In this document: in pieces, positions 1-6,740 of the stretch
Layout of the letters: each line of letters begins with the position of its first letter
Numbering within the stretch: position 1 is the stretch's first letter
Assembly (NCBI GenBank): GCA_946481425.1
Contig: CAMLNT010000006.1
Span: 1-29,460 of the forward strand
DNA length: 29,460 bases
Reading direction: 5' to 3'
Source of the DNA: an uncultured Brevundimonas sp.
GTDB lineage: Bacteria; Pseudomonadota; Alphaproteobacteria; Caulobacterales; Caulobacteraceae
The notes under the pieces: model-generated
The model's input: only the letters and a program-made list of their open reading frames with translations
Databases searched by the model: none
What the model was told of the DNA's origin: nothing
Translations under genes and position numbers: made by a program

Positions 1-55
1 AACGATCCAGCCGACTCAACGATTCCAGCTGGCGCGGGTTCAGGGCTTCCGCCAT
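1..55 (-). CDS. Unidentified protein, N-terminal fragment cut by the window edge
   Basis: A leftward ATG at 55-53 opens a frame that runs off the left edge after 18 codons; it begins MAEALNPRQLESLSRLDR. The codons are rich in third-position G/C, as in the genes around it, and the start faces away from the histidine kinase on the right. There is no good Shine-Dalgarno sequence in front of it. The peptide is too short to assign to a family. A divergent regulator next to the kinase would be a natural partner, but that is a guess. Confidence 0.4.
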   Translation of the reverse strand, partial: MAEALNPRQLESLSRLDR

Positions 56-115
56 TTGGGGGAGCCAAGGGGCGACTTGAGCGTTGGCTTGGTGAGGAAG
101 GGGGAGCGTCCCGGA

Positions 116-1693
116 GTGAAGCTGGATCGACTGCGTTCGCGTGCGACGCCGGCCATGATTGCCGCGGTTGCCATCGTCTATGCGCTCGTCGTCGCCGGGA
201 TCGCCAGCTTTGGCCTGTGGGCCGCCCATGCCGCGACCTTGTCAGCGACGCGGACCCAGGCCACGGCGATCGCGACATTCTCCGGCATCTATACGGCGCG
301 GATGTACGACCTGCTGGACCGCGTCGTGCTCGACATCAACGAGGACCTCGACGAGCCGCCCCTTGCAGGAGGCTGGCCGGCGCGGCTGGCGCAGGACGCC
401 CGGACGACGTCGCTGAACGACTACTATGTGATGGCCGGGCCGGACGGCGCGGTACAGGCCGCATCCGAGCGGTTCCCCAGCGGGACGATAAGTCCGCTGA
501 TCATGCGGGCCCATGCGGAGGGCGCGGACCGCAACATCGGCCAGGTCATGCGGAGCAGCATGTCGCACGCCGTGATCTATCCCCTCAGTCGGGTCGTGCG
601 CGCGCCAGATGGCGCGATCCAGCGATATATCGGCGGCGCCGTGAGGCCTGCCGGCGTCCGGCCGACCGCGGAGCGAGGCGAAGGCGATCCGCAGGTCTCC
701 ATCTGGACCGCGGACGGCCGATTCATCGCAGCCACCTTCGTCGACTTCGACGACACCGGAGCAGCCCTCGCGCCCTCGCCCCCGCCGCGCCTCGGGGCCC
801 TGTTGCCCGGGGAAGTCCACGAGCAGGACGGTCGCTTGTGGGCCCAGAGCGATATCGAGGGATGGCCGCTGATCGCTGTGGTGGAGTTCGAACGGGCTGG
901 CGTGCTGGCCGGGTGGAGAAAATCGGCGTGGACGGCCGCGAGCGTCGTCGCGGTGCTGTTGCTGCTGGGTATCGGTCTGGCCGGCGCGGCCATGTTCCTG
1001 GTCGTGCGCGAGCAGAAGTCCGCAGGCGAGCTGCAGGCTCAGAAGCTGGCGGCCGAGCGCGTCGCCGAGCAGCGCAGCGCCATGATGAAGGAGGCTCACC
1101 ACCGCGTTCGCAACAGCCTGATGCTGGCATCGAGCCTGGTGCAGATGCAGGCCCGCGACGCCCCGCCAGACGTCGCGGAGGCCATGGCGCGACTGCAGGG
1201 CCGGCTATCCTCGATCGGGCTCGTCCATCAGGCCCTCTACACTGACGAGCGGGAGGGGGATGTCGATCTCGCGGTCTATCTCAAGACGCTGTCGCATGAG
1301 CTCTGGAGCGCCCTGGGGCTCAACGAGCGGAACGTGGCGCTCAGGCTTGATCTCGCCCCGGCCACAATCCCGGCCGAGCAGGCGACACCGGTCGGTCTGA
1401 TCGTCAGCGAGGCGGTTACGAACTCGGTGAAATACGCCTTCGAAACGCGATCAGGCGAGATCACCATCAGTTGCGAGCCGCATGGGGTGGAAGAGATCCT
1501 GGTCACCGTGAAGGATGACGGGCCGGGCGTCACAAGCGCCTCATCGAGCGGCTCCACCGGCCTGGGGTCCGGCCTGATCCAGGCCCTGGCGCGCCAGATC
1601 GGCGGCCGCGCGGTGATGCTCAGCGATAATGGCGCCGAAATGCGGCTGATCTTCCCGCTGGGAGGGCCCAGGCCCGGCGCTTCCGAAGGCTAG
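116..1693 (+). CDS. Membrane sensor histidine kinase, HisKA_2 family
   Basis: About 525 residues if the GTG at 116 is used. I prefer it because GGGGAG lies nine bases upstream; a TTG at 56 in the same frame would add 20 residues. A short N-terminus is followed by a membrane segment (about 10-36), a roughly 230-residue presumed periplasmic sensor region, a second membrane segment (about 271-297), a short linker helix, and a HisKA_2 dimerisation domain. The likely phosphoacceptor is His329 in KEAHHRVRN. The ATPase domain shows the N-box SEAVTNSVKY, the DDGPG box and a GLGSGL glycine motif. Kinases of this family in alphaproteobacteria often phosphorylate stand-alone receivers or PhyR-type regulators, but no cognate regulator lies directly beside it. 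The ligand cannot be read from the sequence. Its TAG stop overlaps the stop of the convergent small gene. Confidence 0.88.
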   Translation: MKLDRLRSRATPAMIAAVAIVYALVVAGIASFGLWAAHAATLSATRTQATAIATFSGIYTARMYDLLDRVVLDINEDLDEPPLAGGWPARLAQDARTTSLNDYYVMAGPDGAVQAASERFPSGTISPLIMRAHAEGADRNIGQVMRSSMSHAVIYPLSRVVRAPDGAIQRYIGGAVRPAGVRPTAERGEGDPQVSIWTADGRFIAATFVDFDDTGAALAPSPPPRLGALLPGEVHEQDGRLWAQSDIEGWPLIAVVEFERAGVLAGWRKSAWTAASVVAVLLLLGIGLAGAAMFLVVREQKSAGELQAQKLAAERVAEQRSAMMKEAHHRVRNSLMLASSLVQMQARDAPPDVAEAMARLQGRLSSIGLVHQALYTDEREGDVDLAVYLKTLSHELWSALGLNERNVALRLDLAPATIPAEQATPVGLIVSEAVTNSVKYAFETRSGEITISCEPHGVEEILVTVKDDGPGVTSASSSGSTGLGSGLIQALARQIGGRAVMLSDNGAEMRLIFPLGGPRPGASEG

Positions 1694-1881
1694 ACGAACG
1701 ACTTCGGCTCGGCTGAGCGGGCGGCGTCAATGGCGTCGGGCGATGAGCCGTAGCGCATCACCAGGTCGCGCAGCTCGGGTTCGGGCAGGCCGAAACGCTG
1801 GGTCCAGAAGCGGATCTCGTGATCCTGCTCCAGCGCGATGCTCGGCGGGTCAGGCAGGTCGGGGTGGTCCAGGAAGGCCAT
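1690..1881 (-). CDS. Small DUF3606-like protein
   Basis: About 63 residues from the ATG at 1881, chosen because GGAGG sits five bases upstream. Two upstream starts in the same frame (ATG 1893, GTG 1917) lack such a site. The core reads EIRFWTQRFGLPEPELRDLV, then a short turn and SSPDAIDAAR. This resembles the small helical DUF3606 proteins of alphaproteobacteria, whose role is unknown to me. There is no membrane segment or signal peptide. The gene is convergent with the histidine kinase and the two share the four bases CTAG at their stops. The family call rests on pattern recognition only. Confidence 0.7.
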   Translation of the reverse strand: MAFLDHPDLPDPPSIALEQDHEIRFWTQRFGLPEPELRDLVMRYGSSPDAIDAARSAEPKSFV

Positions 1882-1952
1882 GATGTCCTCCATCGATTCA
1901 CGCGATGAGGAAAACACAGGTGAGGCCGGATCGTTGCTGCGGCGGAACGCCG

Positions 1953-2111
1953 CTAGGCGGAAGAGGATTCGTCCGCCGATGGCGGGACGCCGTCCGTCGA
2001 GACATCTGGCTCCACCGGCTCGGGCGTTTGCCCCCAGGCGAGGGGCAGACCGCCCGCCAAGGCCAGGGCGAACCCTACGGCGCTGATCGGGGTGGGGGCG
2101 GTCTGGCCCAT
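1953..2111 (-). CDS. Predicted 52-residue small membrane or exported peptide
   Basis: A leftward frame from the ATG at 2111-2109 to the TAG at 1955-1953 encodes 52 residues. It starts MGQTAPTPISAVGFALALAG, continues through a hydrophobic stretch (about residues 9-26), and ends in an acidic, Pro/Ser-rich tail (EPVEPD, then SADESSSA). Third codon positions are mostly G or C, as in real genes nearby, and GAGAG lies upstream of the ATG. The layout fits a single-pass membrane protein or a cleaved signal peptide with a short acidic remnant. It lies upstream of, and in the same direction as, the DUF3606-like gene. I recognise no family. Overlapping rightward frames look like shadows of it. Confidence 0.45.
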   Translation of the reverse strand: MGQTAPTPISAVGFALALAGGLPLAWGQTPEPVEPDVSTDGVPPSADESSSA

Positions 2112-2286
2112 CGGCTACTCTCGTTACAAGGGACCCGGGGAAAGCGGGCTGAGCCGACTTTCGTTCCTATTTCGTCCAGACGACACAGCTCACCCGGTCT
2201 GACCAAAGCGTAATTTCACCGCCCCAATTGCGCCCAGATTCGCTACAAGTGTAGCGCTACAGATGTAGCGTCACTGACAGGGGTCG
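2112..2286. other. Divergent intergenic region before the blaI-like gene
   Basis: This 175-base gap separates the leftward small peptide gene from the rightward repressor gene. Its right end holds the double repressor operator, annotated separately. A GATTC (GANTC) methylation site at 2237-2241 abuts the operator and shares its first base. The left part is locally richer in A/T than the genes and should hold the promoters, but no box matched a consensus well enough to mark. Confidence 0.4.
2241..2270. promoter_or_regulatory. Double BlaI-type operator
   Basis: There are two perfect palindromes, CGCTACAAGTGTAGCG (2241-2256) and CGCTACAGATGTAGCG (2255-2270). They share two bases, and their centres are 14 bp apart. 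Each contains the TACA-N2-TGTA core known for BlaI/MecI operators. The site ends 16 bases before the start codon of a BlaI-family gene, so autorepression of the pair is the natural reading. Confidence 0.8.
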
Positions 2287-2670
2287 ATGATGGACGCGGT
2301 CGAGACTTTGCCGAGACGGGAACGTGAGGCGTTCGAGGCCTTGTGCCGGCTTGAGGCCGGGACGACAGCCCAGGTGCGCGAGGCGATGGACCCGGCGCTG
2401 TCGGACTCGGCGGTGCGAACCCTTCTGACCCGGCTGGAAGCCAAGACGCTTGTTCGGCGCGAGCAGACGGGCGAGGGCGTGGTCTTCCGCCCCGCGCCGC
2501 GCACCGAGAAGGTGGCCGAAGGCGCCATGCAGCGGCTGATCGACACCTTCTTCGCCGGATCCGCGGCGAGCGCGGCGACGGCCCTCCTGGGGCTGGGCCA
2601 GCGCCTGAGCCCGGAAGAGGCCGAGAGCCTGACGAAACTGATCGACCGTGCGCGGGAGGGCGGACAATGA
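2287..2670 (+). CDS. blaI: BlaI/MecI/CopY-family transcriptional repressor
   Basis: The product has 127 residues, the usual length for penicillinase-repressor family proteins. The N-terminal winged helix spans about residues 5-78. Its recognition helix region is SDSAVRTLLTRLEAK, followed by the wing VRREQTGEGVVFRP. The C-terminal helices (about 80-125, with LIDTFFAGSAASAAT) should form the dimer and carry the site that a BlaR1-type protease inactivates. The start at 2287 follows AGGGG; a second ATG comes directly after it. The TGA stop overlaps the ATG of the blaR1-like gene as ATGA, so the two are translationally coupled. The double operator in front implies autorepression. No beta-lactamase gene is present in the window, so the regulated targets are unknown and the symbol marks the family rather than a proven role. 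Confidence 0.88.
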   Translation: MMDAVETLPRREREAFEALCRLEAGTTAQVREAMDPALSDSAVRTLLTRLEAKTLVRREQTGEGVVFRPAPRTEKVAEGAMQRLIDTFFAGSAASAATALLGLGQRLSPEEAESLTKLIDRAREGGQ

Positions 2671-4283
2671 GCCTCGCGGACATTGCGATCCTGGCCGCCA
2701 AGTCCGCCGTGGTGGCGGGGATGGGGCTCGTGCTGGCCCGCGTCGTCGCCAGGCGGGCGGGCGACCGGGTCGTCATGCTGAGAAGCGCGGTGGTCCTGAC
2801 CTTGGCGCTGCCCTTGATGACGGCGCTGTTGCCGGTCCTGGAATGGGCGGTGCTGCCCGCCGAGCGCGTGGCCGCGACCGCGGCCGAGCCGATCTGGGCC
2901 GGGCGGATCGAGACCGGGGCGGGCTATGCCGTCTCGGGCGTGATCGAGCGGCCGGGGCCGGAAATCTGGATCGCCCTCGCCTGGCTGGCAGTTTCGGCGG
3001 CGCTGGGATTGCGGCTCGCGCTGGGTCTGGTGACCCTGATGCGCTGGAGCGACGGCGCCCGCGCGCCGCGGTTCAAGGCCTGGACGGCCGCGCTCGAGGC
3101 GCTGGCGGGCAAGAAGGGCCCGCGGTTGCTGGTGTCGGACCGCGCGGCAGGACCGCTGAGCTGGGGCCTGCCGCCGGGCGCGATCCTGATCGACAAGGCC
3201 AGCGAGGCCCGGCCCGAGACCGCGCCCGCGGTCATCGCCCACGAACTGGCGCACCTGAAGCGCGGCGACTGGGCTTTTCTGATGCTGTCGCGGCTGATGG
3301 TCGCGATGTTCTGGTTCAACCCGCTGTGCTGGCGGCTGCACGCCGAACTGGTCGCCCGGTCCGAGGAGGCCGCCGATGCGGAGGCCGTCCGCAGCGTCGA
3401 CCGCGCGACCTACGCCCACGCCCTGGTGGCGCTGGCGCTTCAACCCGGGGCGGGAGCGCCTCTTCTGCCCGCGAGCGGCATGGCCGCCTCGCCCAAGGAT
3501 CTCAAGGAAAGGATCACCTCCCTCATGCAACCGACCGCCCGCCGCCGTCCGGTGACGCTCGCCCTGTCGCTCGTCGCCCTCGCCGCCGTCGCCACGCCGA
3601 TCGCGGCGCTCGAGATCGCACGCCGCGATCCGCCGGCCGCGCCGGAAGCGCCCGCCGCGCCGCATGCGCCGGAAGCGCCGCCCGTGATGGCCGCGCTGGG
3701 CGTGCAGCCGGGGGCCCCCCTTCCGGCCCAGCCGCCCGCGCCGCCGGCCCCGCCTGCGCCGCCCGAAAGCCGGACGCTGTACATCGGCGCCGACGACCAA
3801 TCGCCGGAGGCCCAGGCCGCGCGCGAGGCTGCCTATCAGGCCCGGGAGGCCGGCCGGGCCCTGCGCGAGCAGAGCCGCCAGCTGGCCGATGAGGCCCGCC
3901 GCCTGGCCGAGGTCCATGTCCGGGACGCCTCGCGGACCCGCGCCGAGGCCGAGCAGATCCGCATTCACGCCCAGGCCGCAGCCGAGCACGCCCGCGTCGC
4001 AGCGGCGGAAGCCCGCGTCGAGGCCGCCCGCGCCATGGCCGAGGCCCGCGTCGAGATGGCGCGCGGGGCCGATCAGATGCGCGAAGGCGCCGACCAGATG
4101 CGCGAGGAGGCCCGCCGCCTGCGCGACGCGGACTACCGGGCCGAGGTGATCGAGGAGAACCGCCGACGCGGTCATACCGTCACCGACGAGGAGCTGCGCG
4201 AGCTGAGCGTGCGCCTGCCGCAGCAGGCGGATGAACTGGACCGTCAGGCCGACCGGCTGGCGCGTCAGGCCCGCGAGGCCTGA
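2667..4283 (+). CDS. BlaR1-like M56 membrane metalloprotease with helical tail
   Basis: A 538-residue membrane protein. Likely membrane segments are at about 5-27, 38-60, 98-125, 205-222 and 293-316. The zinc site HELAH (residues 192-196) sits in AHELAHLKRGDW, and the acidic stretch SEEAADAEA (232-240) should supply the third ligand, as in M56 peptidases. In beta-lactam sensors of this family the last segment is followed by a penicillin-binding domain. Here it is followed by a Pro/Ala-rich linker (about 320-367) and then about 160 residues rich in Ala, Arg and Glu, predicted to be helical or coiled coil, with a near-duplicate ADQMREG/ADQMREE (468-481). The protein therefore probably cleaves or inactivates the BlaI-like repressor in response to a signal other than a directly bound beta-lactam. 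The start overlaps the repressor stop. Confidence 0.85.
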   Translation: MSLADIAILAAKSAVVAGMGLVLARVVARRAGDRVVMLRSAVVLTLALPLMTALLPVLEWAVLPAERVAATAAEPIWAGRIETGAGYAVSGVIERPGPEIWIALAWLAVSAALGLRLALGLVTLMRWSDGARAPRFKAWTAALEALAGKKGPRLLVSDRAAGPLSWGLPPGAILIDKASEARPETAPAVIAHELAHLKRGDWAFLMLSRLMVAMFWFNPLCWRLHAELVARSEEAADAEAVRSVDRATYAHALVALALQPGAGAPLLPASGMAASPKDLKERITSLMQPTARRRPVTLALSLVALAAVATPIAALEIARRDPPAAPEAPAAPHAPEAPPVMAALGVQPGAPLPAQPPAPPAPPAPPESRTLYIGADDQSPEAQAAREAAYQAREAGRALREQSRQLADEARRLAEVHVRDASRTRAEAEQIRIHAQAAAEHARVAAAEARVEAARAMAEARVEMARGADQMREGADQMREEARRLRDADYRAEVIEENRRRGHTVTDEELRELSVRLPQQADELDRQADRLARQAREA

Positions 4284-4293
4284 TCCGTCAGGC
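4278..4293. repeat. Inverted repeat spanning two convergent stop codons
   Basis: GCCTGA-TCCG-TCAGGC forms a 6-bp stem with a 4-base loop. The left arm contains the TGA of the blaR1-like gene and the right arm the TGA of the leftward small gene. It could act as a weak bidirectional terminator, but no T-run follows on either side. Confidence 0.35.
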
Positions 4294-4488
4294 GTGAATA
4301 TCCAGGAAGATGGGCGACTCGCTCAGCGGGTCGCCCTTTCTTCGCCCGCGGCGCACGGCGTGAAGGTCGTCGGCGAGGGTCACCACCTGGGCGTCGCTGA
4401 GATGGCGGCTGGCGAAGCGGACGGTGAGGCGCAGGCGCTGAAACGTGTCCTCGTCCATATGGTCGTATTCGCTATACGACTGGGTCAC
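4288..4488 (-). CDS. Small protein of unknown function
   Basis: About 66 residues from the GTG at 4488, chosen because GGAGG lies seven bases upstream. An upstream in-frame start at 4527 would add 13 residues but has no such site. The sequence begins MTQSYSEYDHMDEDTF and contains an amphipathic middle (RLRLTVRFASRHLSDAQVVT), a basic patch (AVRRGRRKG) and the tail SPIFLDIHA. It has no cysteines, signal peptide or membrane segment. It lies 61 bases downstream of the transglutaminase-like gene in the same direction and may be co-transcribed with it. I do not recognise a family. Confidence 0.6.
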   Translation of the reverse strand: MTQSYSEYDHMDEDTFQRLRLTVRFASRHLSDAQVVTLADDLHAVRRGRRKGDPLSESPIFLDIHA

Positions 4489-4549
4489 GGCGAAACCTCC
4501 TTCGCGCAGGAAATACGCGTTCGCCACGGAGGGTTCCCGGCCAAGAGCG

Positions 4550-5320
4550 TTAACGGCGGGCGATCCTGAAGGCCTGGGATTGCATGCGGGCGCGGCCGAA
4601 AATGGTCATGAAAGCGATGTGGGCGGCGTCGGCGCCGGTGGCGACGCGGACCAGACCCTCGACCGGAGCCCGGCGGGTCGGGTCGAACAGGCGCCAGCGC
4701 CCGCCGACCCAGGCCTCGACCACGGCGTGCATGTCGGGCGGCTCCAGCATCCAGGCGTAGGCGCTGACCGCGCGGGCGGGCACGCCCGAGGCGCGCAGGA
4801 GGCTGACGGCCAGATGGGTGTAGTCGCGGCAGACCCCGGCGCGGTCCACGAAGGTGTCCATGGCGTCGGAGCGCGAGGACGAAACGCCGCCGCGGTAGAT
4901 CAGGTGATCGGCGACCCAGTCCAGGATGGCGTCGATGAGGGCGGCGTCGGTCAGTTTGCCGAATGTGCGTTCGGTGAAGCTTTCGAACCGGTCGGACGGG
5001 CAGTAGCGGCTCTGCCAGAGGAAGGGCAGGACGTCGTCAGGCAGGTCGCGGATGGAGGCGATGGTCCGGTCGCCGTCGTCCTCGACATCGGCGCGCTCGA
5101 CGCTGGCCCGGTAGGACAGGCGCATCTCGCCCTGGGCGGTGAAGACCGTGCGGCGCTGGCCGTCGCGGCCCATGACGCGCGACAGGAGGACCGCCGGCTC
5201 GATCTCCAGGGTCTCGGACAGCACCGACTGCCCGTCCGTGTCGGCCGCCTCTATCAGGAGGAGCACTTCCGAGGGCGCGGGGAAGCTGTAGGCCAGGTCG
5301 GCCGAGACATCGAAGATCAT
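4550..5320 (-). CDS. Transglutaminase-like (papain-fold) protein
   Basis: 256 residues. The N-terminal half (about 1-100) is beta-rich and resembles the leader domain found before bacterial transglutaminase-like cores. The core shows the expected triad in order: Cys164 in GVCRDYTHL, His198 in DMHAVVEAW and Asp213 in RLFDPT. There is no signal peptide, so a cytoplasmic location is likely. Bacterial members are usually cysteine proteases or of unknown activity rather than protein cross-linkers, and the substrate cannot be inferred here. The ATG at 5320 is preceded by a modest AGAGA. The gene is followed by the small 4288-4488 gene and is divergent from the zinc-ribbon gene. Confidence 0.82.
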   Translation of the reverse strand: MIFDVSADLAYSFPAPSEVLLLIEAADTDGQSVLSETLEIEPAVLLSRVMGRDGQRRTVFTAQGEMRLSYRASVERADVEDDGDRTIASIRDLPDDVLPFLWQSRYCPSDRFESFTERTFGKLTDAALIDAILDWVADHLIYRGGVSSSRSDAMDTFVDRAGVCRDYTHLAVSLLRASGVPARAVSAYAWMLEPPDMHAVVEAWVGGRWRLFDPTRRAPVEGLVRVATGADAAHIAFMTIFGRARMQSQAFRIARR

Positions 5321-5344
5321 CGCGGGTCTCTAAACGCGCGAGCG

Positions 5345-5360
5345 CCGGCTTGGAAGCCGG
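5345..5360. repeat. 16-bp palindrome in a divergent intergenic region
   Basis: CCGGCTT-GG-AAGCCGG is a perfect 7-bp inverted repeat with a 2-base centre. It lies 24 bases upstream of the transglutaminase-like start, in the 148-base gap before the zinc-ribbon gene. The tight centre suits a dimeric regulator site better than an RNA hairpin. Nothing identifies the regulator. Confidence 0.3.
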
Positions 5361-5468
5361 TCCCTGAGGCGAAGCTGGGCCGTAGGCCGGTAGGGTGGTA
5401 TGCTCGGGCGCGCGCAAGTCACGCGCGAAGTTCGGTGATCTCGTACGGCGTCAGGACAGGAGAACGCT

Positions 5469-5657
5469 GTGTGGTTGGAACTGGAATCTGAAGAGGGTCG
5501 CCTCAGCTGCCCGAAATGCGGATCGGTCGGTAACGGCTTGAGGCTGTCGGACGCCGAGAGGCCGCCCTATTTCTGTCTGTCGTGCCTCAGCCGCAGCGAG
5601 CGGGCCAGAACCGCGGCCCGAAAACCGGACCTGAGGGACGGGACGACGCCGCCCTGA
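5469..5657 (+). CDS. Small zinc-ribbon protein
   Basis: 62 residues from a GTG start with AGGAGA six bases upstream. Two CxxC knuckles, CPKCG (Cys14, Cys17) and CLSC (Cys36, Cys39), are 18 residues apart and should bind one zinc ion. The N-terminus (MWLELESEEGRLS) is acidic and the tail (SRSERARTAARK) is basic. Such stand-alone ribbons can bind nucleic acid or partner proteins, but no specific function can be assigned. It reads in the same direction as mutY, whose start is 45 bases downstream, so the two may share a transcript. Confidence 0.65.
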   Translation: MWLELESEEGRLSCPKCGSVGNGLRLSDAERPPYFCLSCLSRSERARTAARKPDLRDGTTPP

Positions 5658-5702
5658 ACCAAGCCGGTAGCGCGGCGCGGCGCGCCGGCCCACATTGCCG
5701 CG

Positions 5703-6740
5703 ATGGTCGCCGACTCGTCCGATATTGCTGAGCTGAGGCGGGCGTTGCTCGGCTGGTACGACGCGGGGTCTCGCGAGCTGCCATGGCGGCTGCGCGGCGA
5801 GCGGCCCGACGCCTACGCAGTGTGGCTTTCTGAGGTCATGCTGCAGCAGACCACCGTGCCGCACGCGACGCCGTACTGGCTGGAATTCCTGAGACGATGG
5901 CCCACGGTCAGCGATCTGGCCGCAGCCGAGGACAGCGACGTCATGGCCGCCTGGGCGGGCCTTGGCTACTACGCGCGGGCCCGAAATCTCCTGGCCTGTG
6001 CGCGGGCGGTCGCGGGCCAGCACGACGGGGTATTTCCCGATACGGAAGACGGCCTGCGCGCCTTGCCGGGCGTCGGCGCCTATACGGCGGCAGCCGTCGC
6101 GGCCATCGCCTTCGACCGCTACGCCCACGTGGTGGACGGCAATGTCGAGCGGGTGGTGGCGCGGCTGTTCCGGATCGCGACGCCTCTGCCCAAGGCCAAG
6201 ACCGGGATGCGCGCACGGGCGGCGGAGCTGACGGATCCCGCGCGGCCGGGCGACTGGGCCCAGGCGATGATGGACCTGGGGGCGATGGTCTGCCGGCCGA
6301 AGGGGCCGCTGTGCGAACGGTGTCCGGTCGCGGAGTGGTGCGAGGCGCGCGCTGCCGGGGATCAGGAGCGCTATCCGGTCAAGGCGGAGAAGAAGGCTCG
6401 CCCGCGAAGGTACGGGGCGGCCTATGTGCTGAGACGGGGTGATGAGGTCGCGCTGGTCCGACGGCCCGCCAAGGGCCTGCTGGGTGGCATGCTGGGCCTT
6501 CCGACGACCGACTGGTCAGGCGAGCAGCCAGACGCGCCGGCCGAGGCGCCGGCTCTGGCGGACTGGAAGAAGCTCGGCGAGATCGACCATGTCTTCACCC
6601 ACTTCTCGCTGACTCTGGAGGTCTGGGCGGCAAGAGGCGACGGCGACTTCGAATGGACGCCGCTGAGCGAGGCGGGCGCCGGCCTGCCGAGCGTGTTTGC
6701 CAAGGCGCTGCGACTGGCCGACCCGATCAGCGGCGGCTGA
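5703..6740 (+). CDS. mutY: A/G-specific adenine DNA glycosylase MutY
   Basis: 345 residues, normal for MutY. The enzyme removes adenine mispaired with 8-oxoguanine in base excision repair. The catalytic Glu44 lies in WLSEVMLQQT. The helix-hairpin-helix with LPGVGAYTA (121-129) leads to the catalytic Asp145 in VDGNVERV. The [4Fe-4S] ligands are Cys197, Cys204, Cys207 and Cys213, with the classical C-x6-C-x2-C-x5-C spacing. The C-terminal third is the Nudix-like 8-oxoG recognition domain, including VFTHFSLTL (297-305). No clear Shine-Dalgarno sequence precedes the ATG. The 3' end overlaps that of the convergent glucosidase gene by 14 bases. Confidence 0.95.
   Translation: MVADSSDIAELRRALLGWYDAGSRELPWRLRGERPDAYAVWLSEVMLQQTTVPHATPYWLEFLRRWPTVSDLAAAEDSDVMAAWAGLGYYARARNLLACARAVAGQHDGVFPDTEDGLRALPGVGAYTAAAVAAIAFDRYAHVVDGNVERVVARLFRIATPLPKAKTGMRARAAELTDPARPGDWAQAMMDLGAMVCRPKGPLCERCPVAEWCEARAAGDQERYPVKAEKKARPRRYGAAYVLRRGDEVALVRRPAKGLLGGMLGLPTTDWSGEQPDAPAEAPALADWKKLGEIDHVFTHFSLTLEVWAARGDGDFEWTPLSEAGAGLPSVFAKALRLADPISGG

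Noticed and set aside
1838..2213. Two rightward open frames in the gap before blaI
   Set aside because: Their translations are Arg/Gly-rich and antisense to the better-supported leftward 52-residue gene and DUF3606-like gene.
2271..4175. A 634-codon leftward open frame opposite the blaI-blaR1-like genes
   Set aside because: It is an antisense shadow of high-G/C genes on the other strand, which have clear motifs, an operator and coupled starts. Its translation is low in complexity and has no recognisable domain.
2287..4283. A complete beta-lactam resistance module
   Set aside because: The repressor and M56 protein fit the family, but the penicillin-binding sensor domain and any beta-lactamase gene are missing from the window.
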